Below are positions 17,110 to 26,379 of a stretch of DNA of 36,934 nucleotides, one piece after another; position 1 is the first letter of the stretch, and the number at the start of each line of letters is the position of its first letter. Both the position numbers and the translations under genes were made by a program. Below the pieces are notes generated by a model that searched no databases, was not told the DNA's origin, and worked only from the letters and a program-made list of their open reading frames with translations. This stretch comes from Acidobacteriota bacterium (GTDB lineage Bacteria > Acidobacteriota > Terriglobia > Terriglobales > Acidobacteriaceae), in assembly GCA_019241535.1 (NCBI GenBank), contig JAFAWX010000075.1:1-36934 (forward strand). Reading direction: 5' to 3'.

Positions 17110-19431
17110 ATGACTGAGGCTATCCAGAGTCAGCCCCGGCCGCTTCGTGTTCTGCTCCTCGAGGACAATCCCATGGACGCAGAGCTGGTTTTGCGCAAGT
17201 TAACCCGAGCGGGACTGGTAGCCCACGGCGATATCACGGGGAATTCGGCGGAGTTCATGGCCCATGTCCAGTCGGGCAGCTATGACCTGGTGCTGTGTGA
17301 TTTCGGCCTGCAGGGATGGAATGGTCTCGATGCCCTGCGATGGGTAAGGCGCGCGGGCTCCGAGATCCCGTTCATCTATGTTTCCGGCACCCTGGGGGAA
17401 GACCTGGCAGTCGAGTGCATCAAGGAGGGAGCAACCGATTACGTCCTCAAGAACAACCTGGAGCGACTGCCCCACGCCGTGCGCCGTGCCATCAGCGAAG
17501 ACGACCTGCGTCGCGAGCGTAAGCGAATCGAGAGCGAATTGCGCGAGTCGGAACGGCAGTATCAGATGTTATTCGACCGTTATCCCCAGCCCACCTGGGT
17601 GCATGACCGCGACACGCTCGCATTTCTGGCGGTAAATCAAGCCGCCATACGCCATTACGGATACTCGCGTGAAGAATTCCTCAACCTGACGATTCTCGAC
17701 CTGCTCCCCGGCGAAGAACTCGAGCACTGGCTTACCTCGAGCTGGAGATACCGCACGAGTGAGTTTAAAGATACAACCTCCTGGCGACACCGGCTGAGGG
17801 ACGGCCGGATCATAGATGTGGAAATGACGCGTCACGACGTGGCCTTTCGCGAGCGGAATGCCGTGCTGGTTCTTGCGGTTGACGTTACAGATCGAAGGCG
17901 CAATGAAGAGAGGTTGCGTCAGTCCGAGGAGAGATTCTCCAAAGCTTTCCGTTCCAGCCCGCTGGCCATCACCATCACCACCGAGGTAGACGGGCGTTAT
18001 CTCGACGCGAACGAGGCTTTCCTGCGAATGACCGGCTGGAAGAGGGAAGAAGTGGTTGACGGCACGACTGACGACCTGAAACTGTGGACAAATCCCGAAC
18101 ACCGTGCGGAGTTGATCGGGCAATTGCATCAAGCTGGACGGATGTTGGGTCTTGAAACTCAGTTCAGCACCCGTTCCGGGGAGGTCCGAACCGTCCAAAT
18201 CTCGGCCGAGGCCATCCAACTTGCCGAGACCCGCTGCCTCCTGACGATCATCAATGACGTAACCGAAGCCCGGCAGATGGAACATCAGTTTCGCCAGGCA
18301 CAAAAAATGGACGCCGTCGGCCGTCTCGCCGGAGGGGTAGCCCACGATTTCAACAATCTGATCATGGTCATGGAAAGTTATGCCCATTTAGCCAAACAGA
18401 AGGCGAGCGACCCCGAGCGGGTGTGGCATTATGCCGATCTCATGCAGGAGGCGCTCGAGCGGGCCACGGCCCTGACTCGCCAGCTGCTTGCCTTTGGCCG
18501 AAAACACCCGCAGGAGCTACGCCATTCGGACGTGAACGCGATTGTCTCCAGCCTGAGCGGCATGCTGAATCACATCATGCCCGAAGACATACAGGTTTCG
18601 GTCAACCTGAACGCCGGCGGAAGAGTGCTTGCCGACAGAGGCCAGGTTGAGCAGGTCCTGATGAACCTCGCCCTGAACGCCCGCGATGCCATGCCCGAAG
18701 GGGGCACCCTGACGATAGAAACGGCCGACGTTCAGCTCACGGAAACGTACGCGAGGGCCCATGGCGCCGCCATCCCACCCGGGCGTTATCAGATGATCGC
18801 CGTCAGCGACACCGGAACGGGAATGGACGAGAGCACGCAGGCGAGGCTCTTCGAGCCCTTTTTCACCACCAAGCCGGTCGGCAAAGGCACCGGTCTCGGA
18901 CTGGCAACCACCTATGGCATCGTGAAACAGCACGGAGGCCATATCTGGGTTTACAGCGAAACCGGGAAGGGCACGACCATGAAGCTCTATCTGCCTGAAG
19001 CAGTCGACGCTGCCCAGCCGATCGTTTCCGAGGTCATTTGCCCGGTGGCCGAGGAAGGGAGCGAAACTCTCCTGGTGGTTGAAGACCAACAGCCTCTCCG
19101 AGAGGTCATCGTCGAATATCTGACCTCGAAGGGCTACGATGTCATGGTGGCGGCTGACGGAGCGGAAGCATTGCAAATCTGCCGCAGCAGCGAGAAGCTC
19201 ATCGATGTGCTGATCACCGACGTCATTATGCCCGGGGCACGAGGTTCAGAGGTCGCACAGGTGGCACGGCGGCGATTTCCATCGCTCAACGTCATTTACA
19301 TGTCGGGATATAACGACCAGAAGCTCGATCCCGAGGAGCGAGAGAACACGATTTTTCTCGAAAAGCCGTTCGATCTGGCGACTTTGACCAGAGCGATTCG
19401 GCAACTGGCAAACCGGCGATCTGCCGCCTGA
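17110..19431 (+). CDS. Hybrid sensor histidine kinase REC-PAS-PAS-HisKA-HATPase-REC
   Basis: REC ([31 protein letters not shown]), two PAS segments ([51 protein letters not shown]), His[18 protein letters not shown] box [28 protein letters not shown]-terminal REC ([26 protein letters not shown]). Confidence 0.96.
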   Translation: MTEAIQSQPRPLRVLLLEDNPMDAELVLRKLTRAGLVAHGDITGNSAEFMAHVQSGSYDLVLCDFGLQGWNGLDALRWVRRAGSEIPFIYVSGTLGEDLAVECIKEGATDYVLKNNLERLPHAVRRAISEDDLRRERKRIESELRESERQYQMLFDRYPQPTWVHDRDTLAFLAVNQAAIRHYGYSREEFLNLTILDLLPGEELEHWLTSSWRYRTSEFKDTTSWRHRLRDGRIIDVEMTRHDVAFRERNAVLVLAVDVTDRRRNEERLRQSEERFSKAFRSSPLAITITTEVDGRYLDANEAFLRMTGWKREEVVDGTTDDLKLWTNPEHRAELIGQLHQAGRMLGLETQFSTRSGEVRTVQISAEAIQLAETRCLLTIINDVTEARQMEHQFRQAQKMDAVGRLAGGVAHDFNNLIMVMESYAHLAKQKASDPERVWHYADLMQEALERATALTRQLLAFGRKHPQELRHSDVNAIVSSLSGMLNHIMPEDIQVSVNLNAGGRVLADRGQVEQVLMNLALNARDAMPEGGTLTIETADVQLTETYARAHGAAIPPGRYQMIAVSDTGTGMDESTQARLFEPFFTTKPVGKGTGLGLATTYGIVKQHGGHIWVYSETGKGTTMKLYLPEAVDAAQPIVSEVICPVAEEGSETLLVVEDQQPLREVIVEYLTSKGYDVMVAADGAEALQICRSSEKLIDVLITDVIMPGARGSEVAQVARRRFPSLNVIYMSGYNDQKLDPEERENTIFLEKPFDLATLTRAIRQLANRRSAA

Positions 19432-19548
19432 GCGCCCTCCATATTCGCCGCTTCGAGCCGATCCAACAATGGCGTCGTCCAGTCCCGGACCTCAGCATCC
19501 CATACGTTATACTTGGGCCGTTGCTTGCCAGACCCTGACTTGTTTTCA

Positions 19549-20565
19549 ATGGCCGTTGGCGTCCGTACTCAGAATCTGCGCAAAGTCTACACTGCCCCGC
19601 CTCCGTTAGGGGCGGGCGGCGGCTTCATCGCGCGCGCAGATGCGAAGGGCAGCAAACCGGCAAAGACGCAAATCGCGGCCCTGGACGGGCTCTCGCTCGA
19701 CATCCATCCGGGTGAGATTTTCGGACTGCTCGGACCGAATGGCGCCGGGAAATCCACTACCGTCGGGGTTCTGACCACCCGGGTGCGGCCCACAAGCGGG
19801 CAGGCATGGATCGGCGAACACGAAATATGGAAAGCGCAGGCTACGGTCAAGCATTTGATCGGGGTGGTGCCGCAGCGCCCCAATCTGGATTTTTCCCTGA
19901 CCGCGCGCGAGATCCTTACCTTTCATGCGGCTTATTTTGGAATCAGCGGCGAGGAACGCAAGCGACGCTCCGATGGCCTGCTTGAAAAATTTAAGCTGAG
20001 CGACCGCGGAAATCAGATGGTGCGCGGCTTTTCTGGCGGGATGATGCAGCGGCTCTCCATTGCCCGTGCCATGATGCACAACCCCCAGGTGTTATTCCTG
20101 GACGAGCCCAGTGCGGGCCTTGATCCGCAAACCCGAATTCTGCTCTGGGAAATCATTCAGGAATACAACCAGGATGGAAAAACCATTCTGCTGACCACGC
20201 ACAACATGGAAGAGGCGGACGCACTCTGCCAACGCCTGGCAATCATCGATCATGGCCGGGTCATTGCCCTGGGAACGTCAGCAGAGCTGAAGGGCTCGAT
20301 TCCCGGCGGGTTCCTGCTGCGCCTGCGCTTCGCCAAGCATGCTCCGGAACTGGCCGAGCGGCTGCGATTGCTCGCCGGAGTCAGGGAAGTGCGCCCCGCC
20401 GATTCGAACGGGGCTGACGTCTATGCTGACCGCGGCGGGTCGCTAGTTCCCGAGATTGCCAATCTCGCCGGATCAGCAGGCGCAGAATTATCAGACGTGC
20501 ATATTTCTGAGCCTAGTCTTGAAAACCTGTTCTTGCACCACACGGGAAGGAGCCTGCGGGATTGA
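19549..20565 (+). CDS. ABC transporter ATP-binding protein (ABC-2/DrrA-NodI-like)
   Basis: GLLGPNGAGKSTTVGVLTTRVRPTSGQA, FSGGMMQRLSIARAMMHNPQVLFLDEPSAGLDPQTR, LLTTHNMEEADALCQRLAIIDHGRVIALG. Confidence 0.95.
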   Translation: MAVGVRTQNLRKVYTAPPPLGAGGGFIARADAKGSKPAKTQIAALDGLSLDIHPGEIFGLLGPNGAGKSTTVGVLTTRVRPTSGQAWIGEHEIWKAQATVKHLIGVVPQRPNLDFSLTAREILTFHAAYFGISGEERKRRSDGLLEKFKLSDRGNQMVRGFSGGMMQRLSIARAMMHNPQVLFLDEPSAGLDPQTRILLWEIIQEYNQDGKTILLTTHNMEEADALCQRLAIIDHGRVIALGTSAELKGSIPGGFLLRLRFAKHAPELAERLRLLAGVREVRPADSNGADVYADRGGSLVPEIANLAGSAGAELSDVHISEPSLENLFLHHTGRSLRD

Positions 20566-21332
20566 ACTGGAAGACCTTTCGCGCCATGCTGGCACGCGAC
20601 GCCCACGTGGCGCGCCGCAACGCGCTTCAGTTGTTTATGCAGACTTTTCTCCAGCCCCTGCTTTTTGTCTTCATCTTCGGACGGGTCATGGTGGGAAGCG
20701 GCTACATGCCTGCCTACTACAAAAGCCTTCTGCTTCCCGGAATTATCGCCATCAGCATGGTTTTCACCGGCATCTGGGCGGTGGCTATGCCCCTGATCGC
20801 TGAATTTCAGTGGACGCGCGAGATCGAGGATCGCCTGCTCGCGCCGATCGACATCGCCTGGATCGCCATCGAGAAGGTCATTGCGGGGATGCTGCAGGCC
20901 GTGGTTGCGGGCCTGATCGTCATCCCGCTGGCATGGCTCGTGCTCCGGCCGGGTGTCGACATCACCATCGCCTCTCCCCTGGAGTTTGCCGCCATTGTTC
21001 TGTTGGTGGCGGCTTTTTCCGCCTGCGGAGGATTGGCCCTGGGGTGCACCATCAACCAGCAGCATATCGGCCTGATGTTCGGCATGGTGATTACCCCCAT
21101 GATCTTTTTCGGCTGCACATACTATCCCTGGAGCGCGCTTGCAAATTTTCCCCTGCTGCAGAAAGCCGTTCTGATCAATCCGCTGGTATACGCAAGCGAG
21201 GGCTTACGGGCCACGCTGGTTCCCCAGTTCCCGCACTTGTCGGCTTCGGCCGTGCTTCTCGCGCTTGTCGCATTCGACGTTTTGCTGCTCGTCATCGGCC
21301 TGCGGCAATTCGAAAATAAGGCGATCAGCTAA
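20562..21332 (+). CDS. ABC-2 type transporter permease (DrrB/NodJ-like)
   Basis: Six hydrophobic segments. The TTG start overlaps the TGA stop of the ATPase (TTGA), consistent with translational coupling. Motifs: LLPGIIAISMVFTGIWAVAMPLIAEFQWTREIEDRLLAPI, TYYPWSALANFPLLQKAVLINPLVYASEGLR. Confidence 0.93.
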   Translation: MNWKTFRAMLARDAHVARRNALQLFMQTFLQPLLFVFIFGRVMVGSGYMPAYYKSLLLPGIIAISMVFTGIWAVAMPLIAEFQWTREIEDRLLAPIDIAWIAIEKVIAGMLQAVVAGLIVIPLAWLVLRPGVDITIASPLEFAAIVLLVAAFSACGGLALGCTINQQHIGLMFGMVITPMIFFGCTYYPWSALANFPLLQKAVLINPLVYASEGLRATLVPQFPHLSASAVLLALVAFDVLLLVIGLRQFENKAIS

Positions 21333-21336
21333 GTCT

Positions 21337-22110
21337 ATGAGCCGCATTCTTCTCATTGCCTGGAATGAGAATGAAGCTCGCGAACGCGCCCGCCGGCTTT
21401 CGGGATACGGTCACGAGGTTAAGATCTGCTCGAGCAGTGAGAGCACGTATCTTCGTCGAGTGCGCACCTCTCCCCCCGAACTATTTATTATCGATCTCAA
21501 CCGCCTTCCATCCCACGGCCGCGAACTGGCTGCTTATTTTCGCCGCCAAAAGGCGACTCGCATGGTGCCGATTCTGTTTGCCGGCGGTGACCGCGACCGG
21601 GTCGAGATCGCCCGCAAGCTGCTGCCGGATGCGCACTTTGCCGAATGGAAAGACATTCGATCTGCCATTCAGCGGGCCAGGCGCAACCCGCCTACCAACC
21701 CCCTGGTTCCCTCCACCACGGCGGCTTACTCCCTGTCGCCTCTGCCAAAGAAACTGGGCATACGGGAAAACCATGCCGTAGGCCTCTTCCATGCCCCCGA
21801 GCAGTTTGAGCGGCAGCTCGAGCCCAGGCCGCGCGGCGTGGAAATCGTCACCGAGCCCGGTCACGCCGACGTGGCCCTGCTATTTGTTAGTTCCGAGGCG
21901 GAACTCGCGCGCGAGCTGCGCCCGCTCAAAGCTGCGCTACCGGCAAAAGCGGCGCTTTGGATTGCCTGGCCGAAGCAGACCTCCGGAGTTCCTACGGATC
22001 TGAAAGAGACCATTGTTCGCGAGTTTTGCCTGGGAGCCGGATTGGTCGACTACAAGGTCTGTTCGATCAATCAGACTTGGTCGGGCCTGTGTTTCGCGCA
22101 AAAAAAATAG
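21337..22110 (+). CDS. REC-like domain fused to a DUF3052-like domain
   Basis: N-terminal MSRILLIAWNENEARERARRLSGYGHEVKICSS..PELFIIDLNRLPSHGRELAAYFR resembles a response-regulator receiver. C-terminal KKLGIRENHAVGLFHAPEQF..ALWIAWPKQTSGVPTDLKETIVREFCLGAGLVDYKVCSINQTWSGLCF resembles DUF3052. Confidence 0.75.
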   Translation: MSRILLIAWNENEARERARRLSGYGHEVKICSSSESTYLRRVRTSPPELFIIDLNRLPSHGRELAAYFRRQKATRMVPILFAGGDRDRVEIARKLLPDAHFAEWKDIRSAIQRARRNPPTNPLVPSTTAAYSLSPLPKKLGIRENHAVGLFHAPEQFERQLEPRPRGVEIVTEPGHADVALLFVSSEAELARELRPLKAALPAKAALWIAWPKQTSGVPTDLKETIVREFCLGAGLVDYKVCSINQTWSGLCFAQKK

Positions 22111-22193
22111 CGGCGTGGAAGATCAGAGAGTCGGGACGAAGCTTCCCGGGAGACGGGCCTGGACGGCGCTCTTAGTTAAGTTAGGCCAGCGGG

Positions 22194-23213
22194 TCAGCGG
22201 ATCTGCACCAACCCGTCCGCTTCTGACGCCAGCGGCGCTGGTCGCTGCGGCGCCCGCCAGGCATCAAAAATCGATACCTGGTGCACACAGGAGACGGTAC
22301 AGTGCGGCGCGCAGGATTTTTCCGTCAGATATTCGCGCCGAATGTCCTCGACTGTATATTTGTCGAGCGGAATCGCCGGATACCCGCGCTGCTGCGAACA
22401 ATAATGCACCAGGCCATCTTCGCATATATACAGATAGCGGGCTCCCGCCCGGCAGCGCCACTGATTGGGTTGTCCCAAGGCGATATTTTCCTGGAAGGCA
22501 TTGATGCGCGTGAAGCTGCGTTTCTCGAGGCTCTTCATTTCGTGATATACGCGGCGTTCCTCTTCTCCCAAGGGTTCGAGCTGCCCCTGGCCGTCGTGGA
22601 TGATTCCTACGGTTGAGCTGAAACCGAGCTCTAGTGCCCGCTTGCCGATCGCCAGAGCATCCTGCGGATTATGCACTCCGCCACCCACGACGGAGTTGAT
22701 GTTCACGTGGAACTCGGCATGCTCGGCAAGCATCGACAACTTTTTGTCGAGGACCTTGAGACTTTTTTTAGAAACCTCGTCGGGAACCACATTGTCGATC
22801 GAGATTTGCAACCATTCCAGACCTGCACGGTTCAAGCGTTCGATGCGTTCCGGGACAAGCAGGTAGCCGTTGGTGATCATCCCGGCGACGATGCCGCGGT
22901 GGCGAATACGTGCGATGATCTCGTCGAGCGCGGGATGGAGCAGTGGCTCGCCCCCGCTGATGGTAATGACCGAAGTTCCCAGCTGAGCTAGTTTGTCCAC
23001 CCGCCGGAACATCACCTCCGTGGGCACAGGTTTCGAGAAATCGTCGTATTCGTTGCAGTACTTGCAGGCCAGATTGCAGCGTCGAATGGGGATGACGTGC
23101 GCCAGCAGAGGGTGATCGGTCGAGACGAGCGCGGATATAACTTTGGCGAGACCGCGCAGGTTTCGCGCGGCAGTCTTCAACGAGCGTCGCAATTTTCGTC
23201 TGACCTGGGGCAT
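22194..23213 (-). CDS. Radical SAM protein with Cys-rich C terminus (SPASM-like)
   Basis: [14 protein letters not shown] (CxxxCxxC), [24 protein letters not shown]-terminal Cys cluster: [30 protein letters not shown]. Confidence 0.92.
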   Translation of the reverse strand: MPQVRRKLRRSLKTAARNLRGLAKVISALVSTDHPLLAHVIPIRRCNLACKYCNEYDDFSKPVPTEVMFRRVDKLAQLGTSVITISGGEPLLHPALDEIIARIRHRGIVAGMITNGYLLVPERIERLNRAGLEWLQISIDNVVPDEVSKKSLKVLDKKLSMLAEHAEFHVNINSVVGGGVHNPQDALAIGKRALELGFSSTVGIIHDGQGQLEPLGEEERRVYHEMKSLEKRSFTRINAFQENIALGQPNQWRCRAGARYLYICEDGLVHYCSQQRGYPAIPLDKYTVEDIRREYLTEKSCAPHCTVSCVHQVSIFDAWRAPQRPAPLASEADGLVQIR

Positions 23214-23441
23214 GCTTCGAGTTTCGTATTATTAAAACACACCAGGGCATTAAGAGCATCATTCTCAACAGTGTACGGAGAATATTCACCCGCGAATTGC
23301 GCCTCGGGGTGGTCGTCGGATTGGGCTCCAGTGCGGCGCGTCAAGGCAGAGTTAAAGGCGGAGTTTCCTGTCCAGCTGGCTGCGGCAATATTCGCTGGGC
23401 GAGGACAGATAGAAGTCGCGCGAGTACCAGGCCCTAGAACC

Positions 23442-24452
23442 CTAGGTCTCGGCACGCTCGGGGAGGGCGTCAAGAAAGTTCAGAAAAGTCAGTTTCTTTT
23501 CTGGCGGAAGGAAGGAGGCCTCGAAGGAGTTGCGCGCCAGTTCGCGCAGATGTTCGTCGGAAAAGTCGAATTCCCGCTGTGCCAGCGCGTATTCCTGGTT
23601 GAGCGAGGTCTGAAACATGGCCGGATCATCGGTGTTCAGGGTCAGCATAAGCCCCTGATCGAAGTAGCGGCGTAGCGGGTGGTCGGAAATGGCCGCGCAG
23701 CATCCGGTACGCAAGTTACTGCTCAGGCAGGCTTCGACCGGTACCTGACGTTTCGCCAGCTCCTCGACCAGTTCCGGGTCTTGACCTGCGGTGAGTCCGT
23801 GGCCGATTCGCTCTGCCCCGATGTTCAGCGCTCCCCAGACAGATTCCGGCCCGGCGCTTTCTCCCGCATGCGCCGTCAGCCTGAGACCCTGCTTGGCGGC
23901 CAGCTGGTAAGACTCGCGAAACAGTTCAGGGGGAGACTTTACTTCGTCTCCACCGATACCAATGCCGACCACGTTGCGATGGCGGAAGCTGGCGGCGAGG
24001 TCAAAAACTTCCCGAGCGGCGCCGGGCCCGAATTGCCGGACGGCATCGAAGATCCAGAGAACTGAAACTCCAAAGTCCCGCTGCCCCCGCTCCCGTCCAC
24101 GCTCCAGACCTTCGAAAATGTCGGCAAAGTCCTGCTTTCGCCACAGGCAGATACCGACCGACACGAATACTTCCGCATGAAGCACGTTCTCCGGTTTGAG
24201 CTGCTCCATGAGCCGATAGGTAATCAGTTCGTAGTCGTCGCCATCCTGAAGATCCTCGGTGAGAATCTTGAAGGCGGTGAGAAATCCGGCGAAATCGGCA
24301 TAGCGGTAAAGGGCTTCGACCTGCTGCGCCGTGCCCGCCTTACCGTGGCGCTGGCGTAACTCGAGCAAAGTAGCCGGGGCCACAGAACCTTCGAGGTGAA
24401 GGTGCAATTCGGCCTTAGCCAGCCCCCGGATGAAGGCGCTCGTCGGCATCAT
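23442..24452 (-). CDS. Adenosine deaminase family protein
   Basis: KAELHLHLEGS, LTAHAGESAGPESVWGAL, AERIGHGLTA, PVEACLSSNLRTG, LTLNTDDPAMF are ADA metal/catalytic motifs. The substrate (adenosine versus another aminopurine nucleoside) cannot be read from the sequence. Confidence 0.92.
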   Translation of the reverse strand: MMPTSAFIRGLAKAELHLHLEGSVAPATLLELRQRHGKAGTAQQVEALYRYADFAGFLTAFKILTEDLQDGDDYELITYRLMEQLKPENVLHAEVFVSVGICLWRKQDFADIFEGLERGRERGQRDFGVSVLWIFDAVRQFGPGAAREVFDLAASFRHRNVVGIGIGGDEVKSPPELFRESYQLAAKQGLRLTAHAGESAGPESVWGALNIGAERIGHGLTAGQDPELVEELAKRQVPVEACLSSNLRTGCCAAISDHPLRRYFDQGLMLTLNTDDPAMFQTSLNQEYALAQREFDFSDEHLRELARNSFEASFLPPEKKLTFLNFLDALPERAET

Positions 24453-24533
24453 TTCCGATTGTAGATTTTCGCTGCCGACTTGGCGACGTGGGCGCCCGAT
24501 GCACGGAAGGAGTCGTGGGCTGGGACGCCGACT

Positions 24534-26111
24534 TCAACCGGCGCTTGCGAACTCGCTGCGCCGGCGGCTGTAGAGGAAATAGATCGCCAGCCCAATTCCC
24601 AACCATCCAACGAAGCGTAGCCAGGTTATTACCGTCAGCCCGGTCATGAGGCCGCCGCAGAGCACGACGGAAATGATCGGGAACCAGGGAACAAGGGGGA
24701 CGCGAAAGGCCCGTGGCCGCTCCGGCTGGCGGCGCCGGAGCAGGATAACTCCAAGCGAGACCAGCACAAAAGCGAACAATGTGCCGATGTTTGACAGGTC
24801 TGCGGCATCGGAAATGTCCACCAGGCCGGCCGGAATTCCCACGGCAAAGCATGCGATCCAGGTGGACCAGTGCGGCGTCTTGAACTTGGGATGCACGGCG
24901 GAGAACAGCTTTGGCAGCAGCCGGTCGCGCGACATCGCATACCAGATCCTGGCTTGCGCGTACTGGTAGACGAGGATCGAGGAGATCATCCCCATCAGGG
25001 CTCCGATAACAATCACTGCCTGGAAGACGGGACGCGCTCCGAGAGTTCTCAGGGCGTAAGCCACAGGGGCGTCCGCAGCCCGCCCGGTGATGAACGTCGT
25101 GTATTTCATCATGCCCAGCAGCACTACGGCCACGCCGATGTAGAGCACCGTGCAAACGATCAAAGACGTTATGATTCCGAAGGGCAGATCGCGCTGCGGC
25201 TGGTAGCATTCTTCGGCCGCAGTTGAGACCGAATCGAAGCCGATGTAGGTGAAGAACACGATCGCACCCCCGGTCAGGATTCCGGAAAGCCCGGAAGGCG
25301 CAAAGGGGACCCAGTTTCCCCGATTGACCAGCATGCCCCCGACAACCAGGAAGATGAGGATCGCCGCAATCTTGATCGCCACCATGACATTGTTCGCTTC
25401 AGCCGACTCCCGCACGCCACGCACCAGCAGCAGGCTTAAGAAGAAGACGATGAGGAAACCGGGAACGTTGAAATATGCTCCCGTCCAGCTGCCCGCGGCC
25501 CAGACCGGAGTTGACCATTTATCCGGCAGGTTGAGTCCAAAGGCGGCAAGCTGCGCCTTTGAGTAGCCGCTGAAGCCAACCGCCACCACCACGTTGCTCA
25601 CCGCGTATTCCAAAATCAGATCCCATCCGATGATCCAGGCGAAGATCTCGCCTAGGGTGGCGTAGGAGTAGGTGTAAGCGCTGCCGGCTACCGGAATCAT
25701 CGAAGCCAGCTCGGCATAACAGAGGCCGGCAAAGCCGCAGGCCACAGCCACGATCAGAAAGGAAATGGCGATGGAGGGGCCGGCCGGAGGGCGGCCGTGC
25801 ATCAGTGCTCCAGCGGTTGTTCCCGTGCGCAAAACGTTGATGACCAGATCCAGTACCTGCGCGTGCAGGATGGATGAGACCTCATAATGCTCGCCGGCCG
25901 CGGCCGTGCCGGTGAGAACGAATATGCCTGCGCCGATAATGGCGCCGATGCCGAGCGCGGTCAGCGACCAGGGGCCGAGCGTCTTGCGCAGCCGGTGCTC
26001 GGGCTGTTCGGCCTCGGCAATGAGCTTGTCGATCGATTTGCAGCAGAGAAGCTGGTTGCGGGCCCGGGTAGCGGGCCGGGCAGTCTGGTCCTTGTTGGAT
26101 GACTGTGCCAA
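24534..26111 (-). CDS. APC-superfamily amino acid permease (CAT-like)
   Basis: LRKTLGPWSLTALGIGAIIGAGIFVLTGTAA, CGFAGLCYAELASMIPVAGSAYTYSYATLGEIFAWIIGWDLILEY, FFTYIGFDSVSTAAEECYQPQRDLPFGI, many TM segments. Confidence 0.95.
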   Translation of the reverse strand: MAQSSNKDQTARPATRARNQLLCCKSIDKLIAEAEQPEHRLRKTLGPWSLTALGIGAIIGAGIFVLTGTAAAGEHYEVSSILHAQVLDLVINVLRTGTTAGALMHGRPPAGPSIAISFLIVAVACGFAGLCYAELASMIPVAGSAYTYSYATLGEIFAWIIGWDLILEYAVSNVVVAVGFSGYSKAQLAAFGLNLPDKWSTPVWAAGSWTGAYFNVPGFLIVFFLSLLLVRGVRESAEANNVMVAIKIAAILIFLVVGGMLVNRGNWVPFAPSGLSGILTGGAIVFFTYIGFDSVSTAAEECYQPQRDLPFGIITSLIVCTVLYIGVAVVLLGMMKYTTFITGRAADAPVAYALRTLGARPVFQAVIVIGALMGMISSILVYQYAQARIWYAMSRDRLLPKLFSAVHPKFKTPHWSTWIACFAVGIPAGLVDISDAADLSNIGTLFAFVLVSLGVILLRRRQPERPRAFRVPLVPWFPIISVVLCGGLMTGLTVITWLRFVGWLGIGLAIYFLYSRRRSEFASAG

Positions 26112-26183
26112 AGGGCTCCTTTATGCGGTCCGCGCCCCGGCGCCGTCATCCCGCACCCGAGCTGCAGGGCGTAAACGGCCCAG

Positions 26184-26345
26184 CTAGCGCTTGGCCTGGC
26201 CGCGGGCCAGCTTCTTCACTTTGCGCTTTCGCGAGCCGCGAGCGTATTCTCGGGGCTTCAGCGGGTGCTCCACTTTGCGCTTCTTTCGGGCCAGGCGTTT
26301 CGCCTTCTTGCGCTCTTCCGTGCTAAGGGTCGCGGTATTCGCCAT
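26184..26345 (-). CDS. Small highly basic hypothetical protein (53 aa)
   Basis: Minus-strand translation: MANTATLSTEERKKAKRLARKKRKVEHPLKPREYARGSRKRKVKKLARGQAKR*. It sits between pcrA and the permease in the same direction and is below the ORF-track length cutoff. Confidence 0.55.
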   Translation of the reverse strand: MANTATLSTEERKKAKRLARKKRKVEHPLKPREYARGSRKRKVKKLARGQAKR

Positions 26346-26379
26346 AAAGCATTATTCCCCTACGGGTGAGTCGGCCGGC

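Noticed and set aside
17569-18387. 272-aa minus-strand ORF
   Set aside because: Antisense shadow of the hybrid histidine kinase, which has clear domain motifs throughout; no recognisable protein in the shadow.
20421-21065. 214-aa minus-strand ORF
   Set aside because: Antisense to the ABC-2 ATPase/permease; His/Asp/Gln-rich composition is typical of shadow translation.
22194-24452. Radical SAM plus adenosine deaminase as a futalosine (menaquinone) pathway cluster
   Set aside because: The radical SAM protein does not look like MqnE or MqnC and no other mqn gene is present; adjacency alone is not enough.
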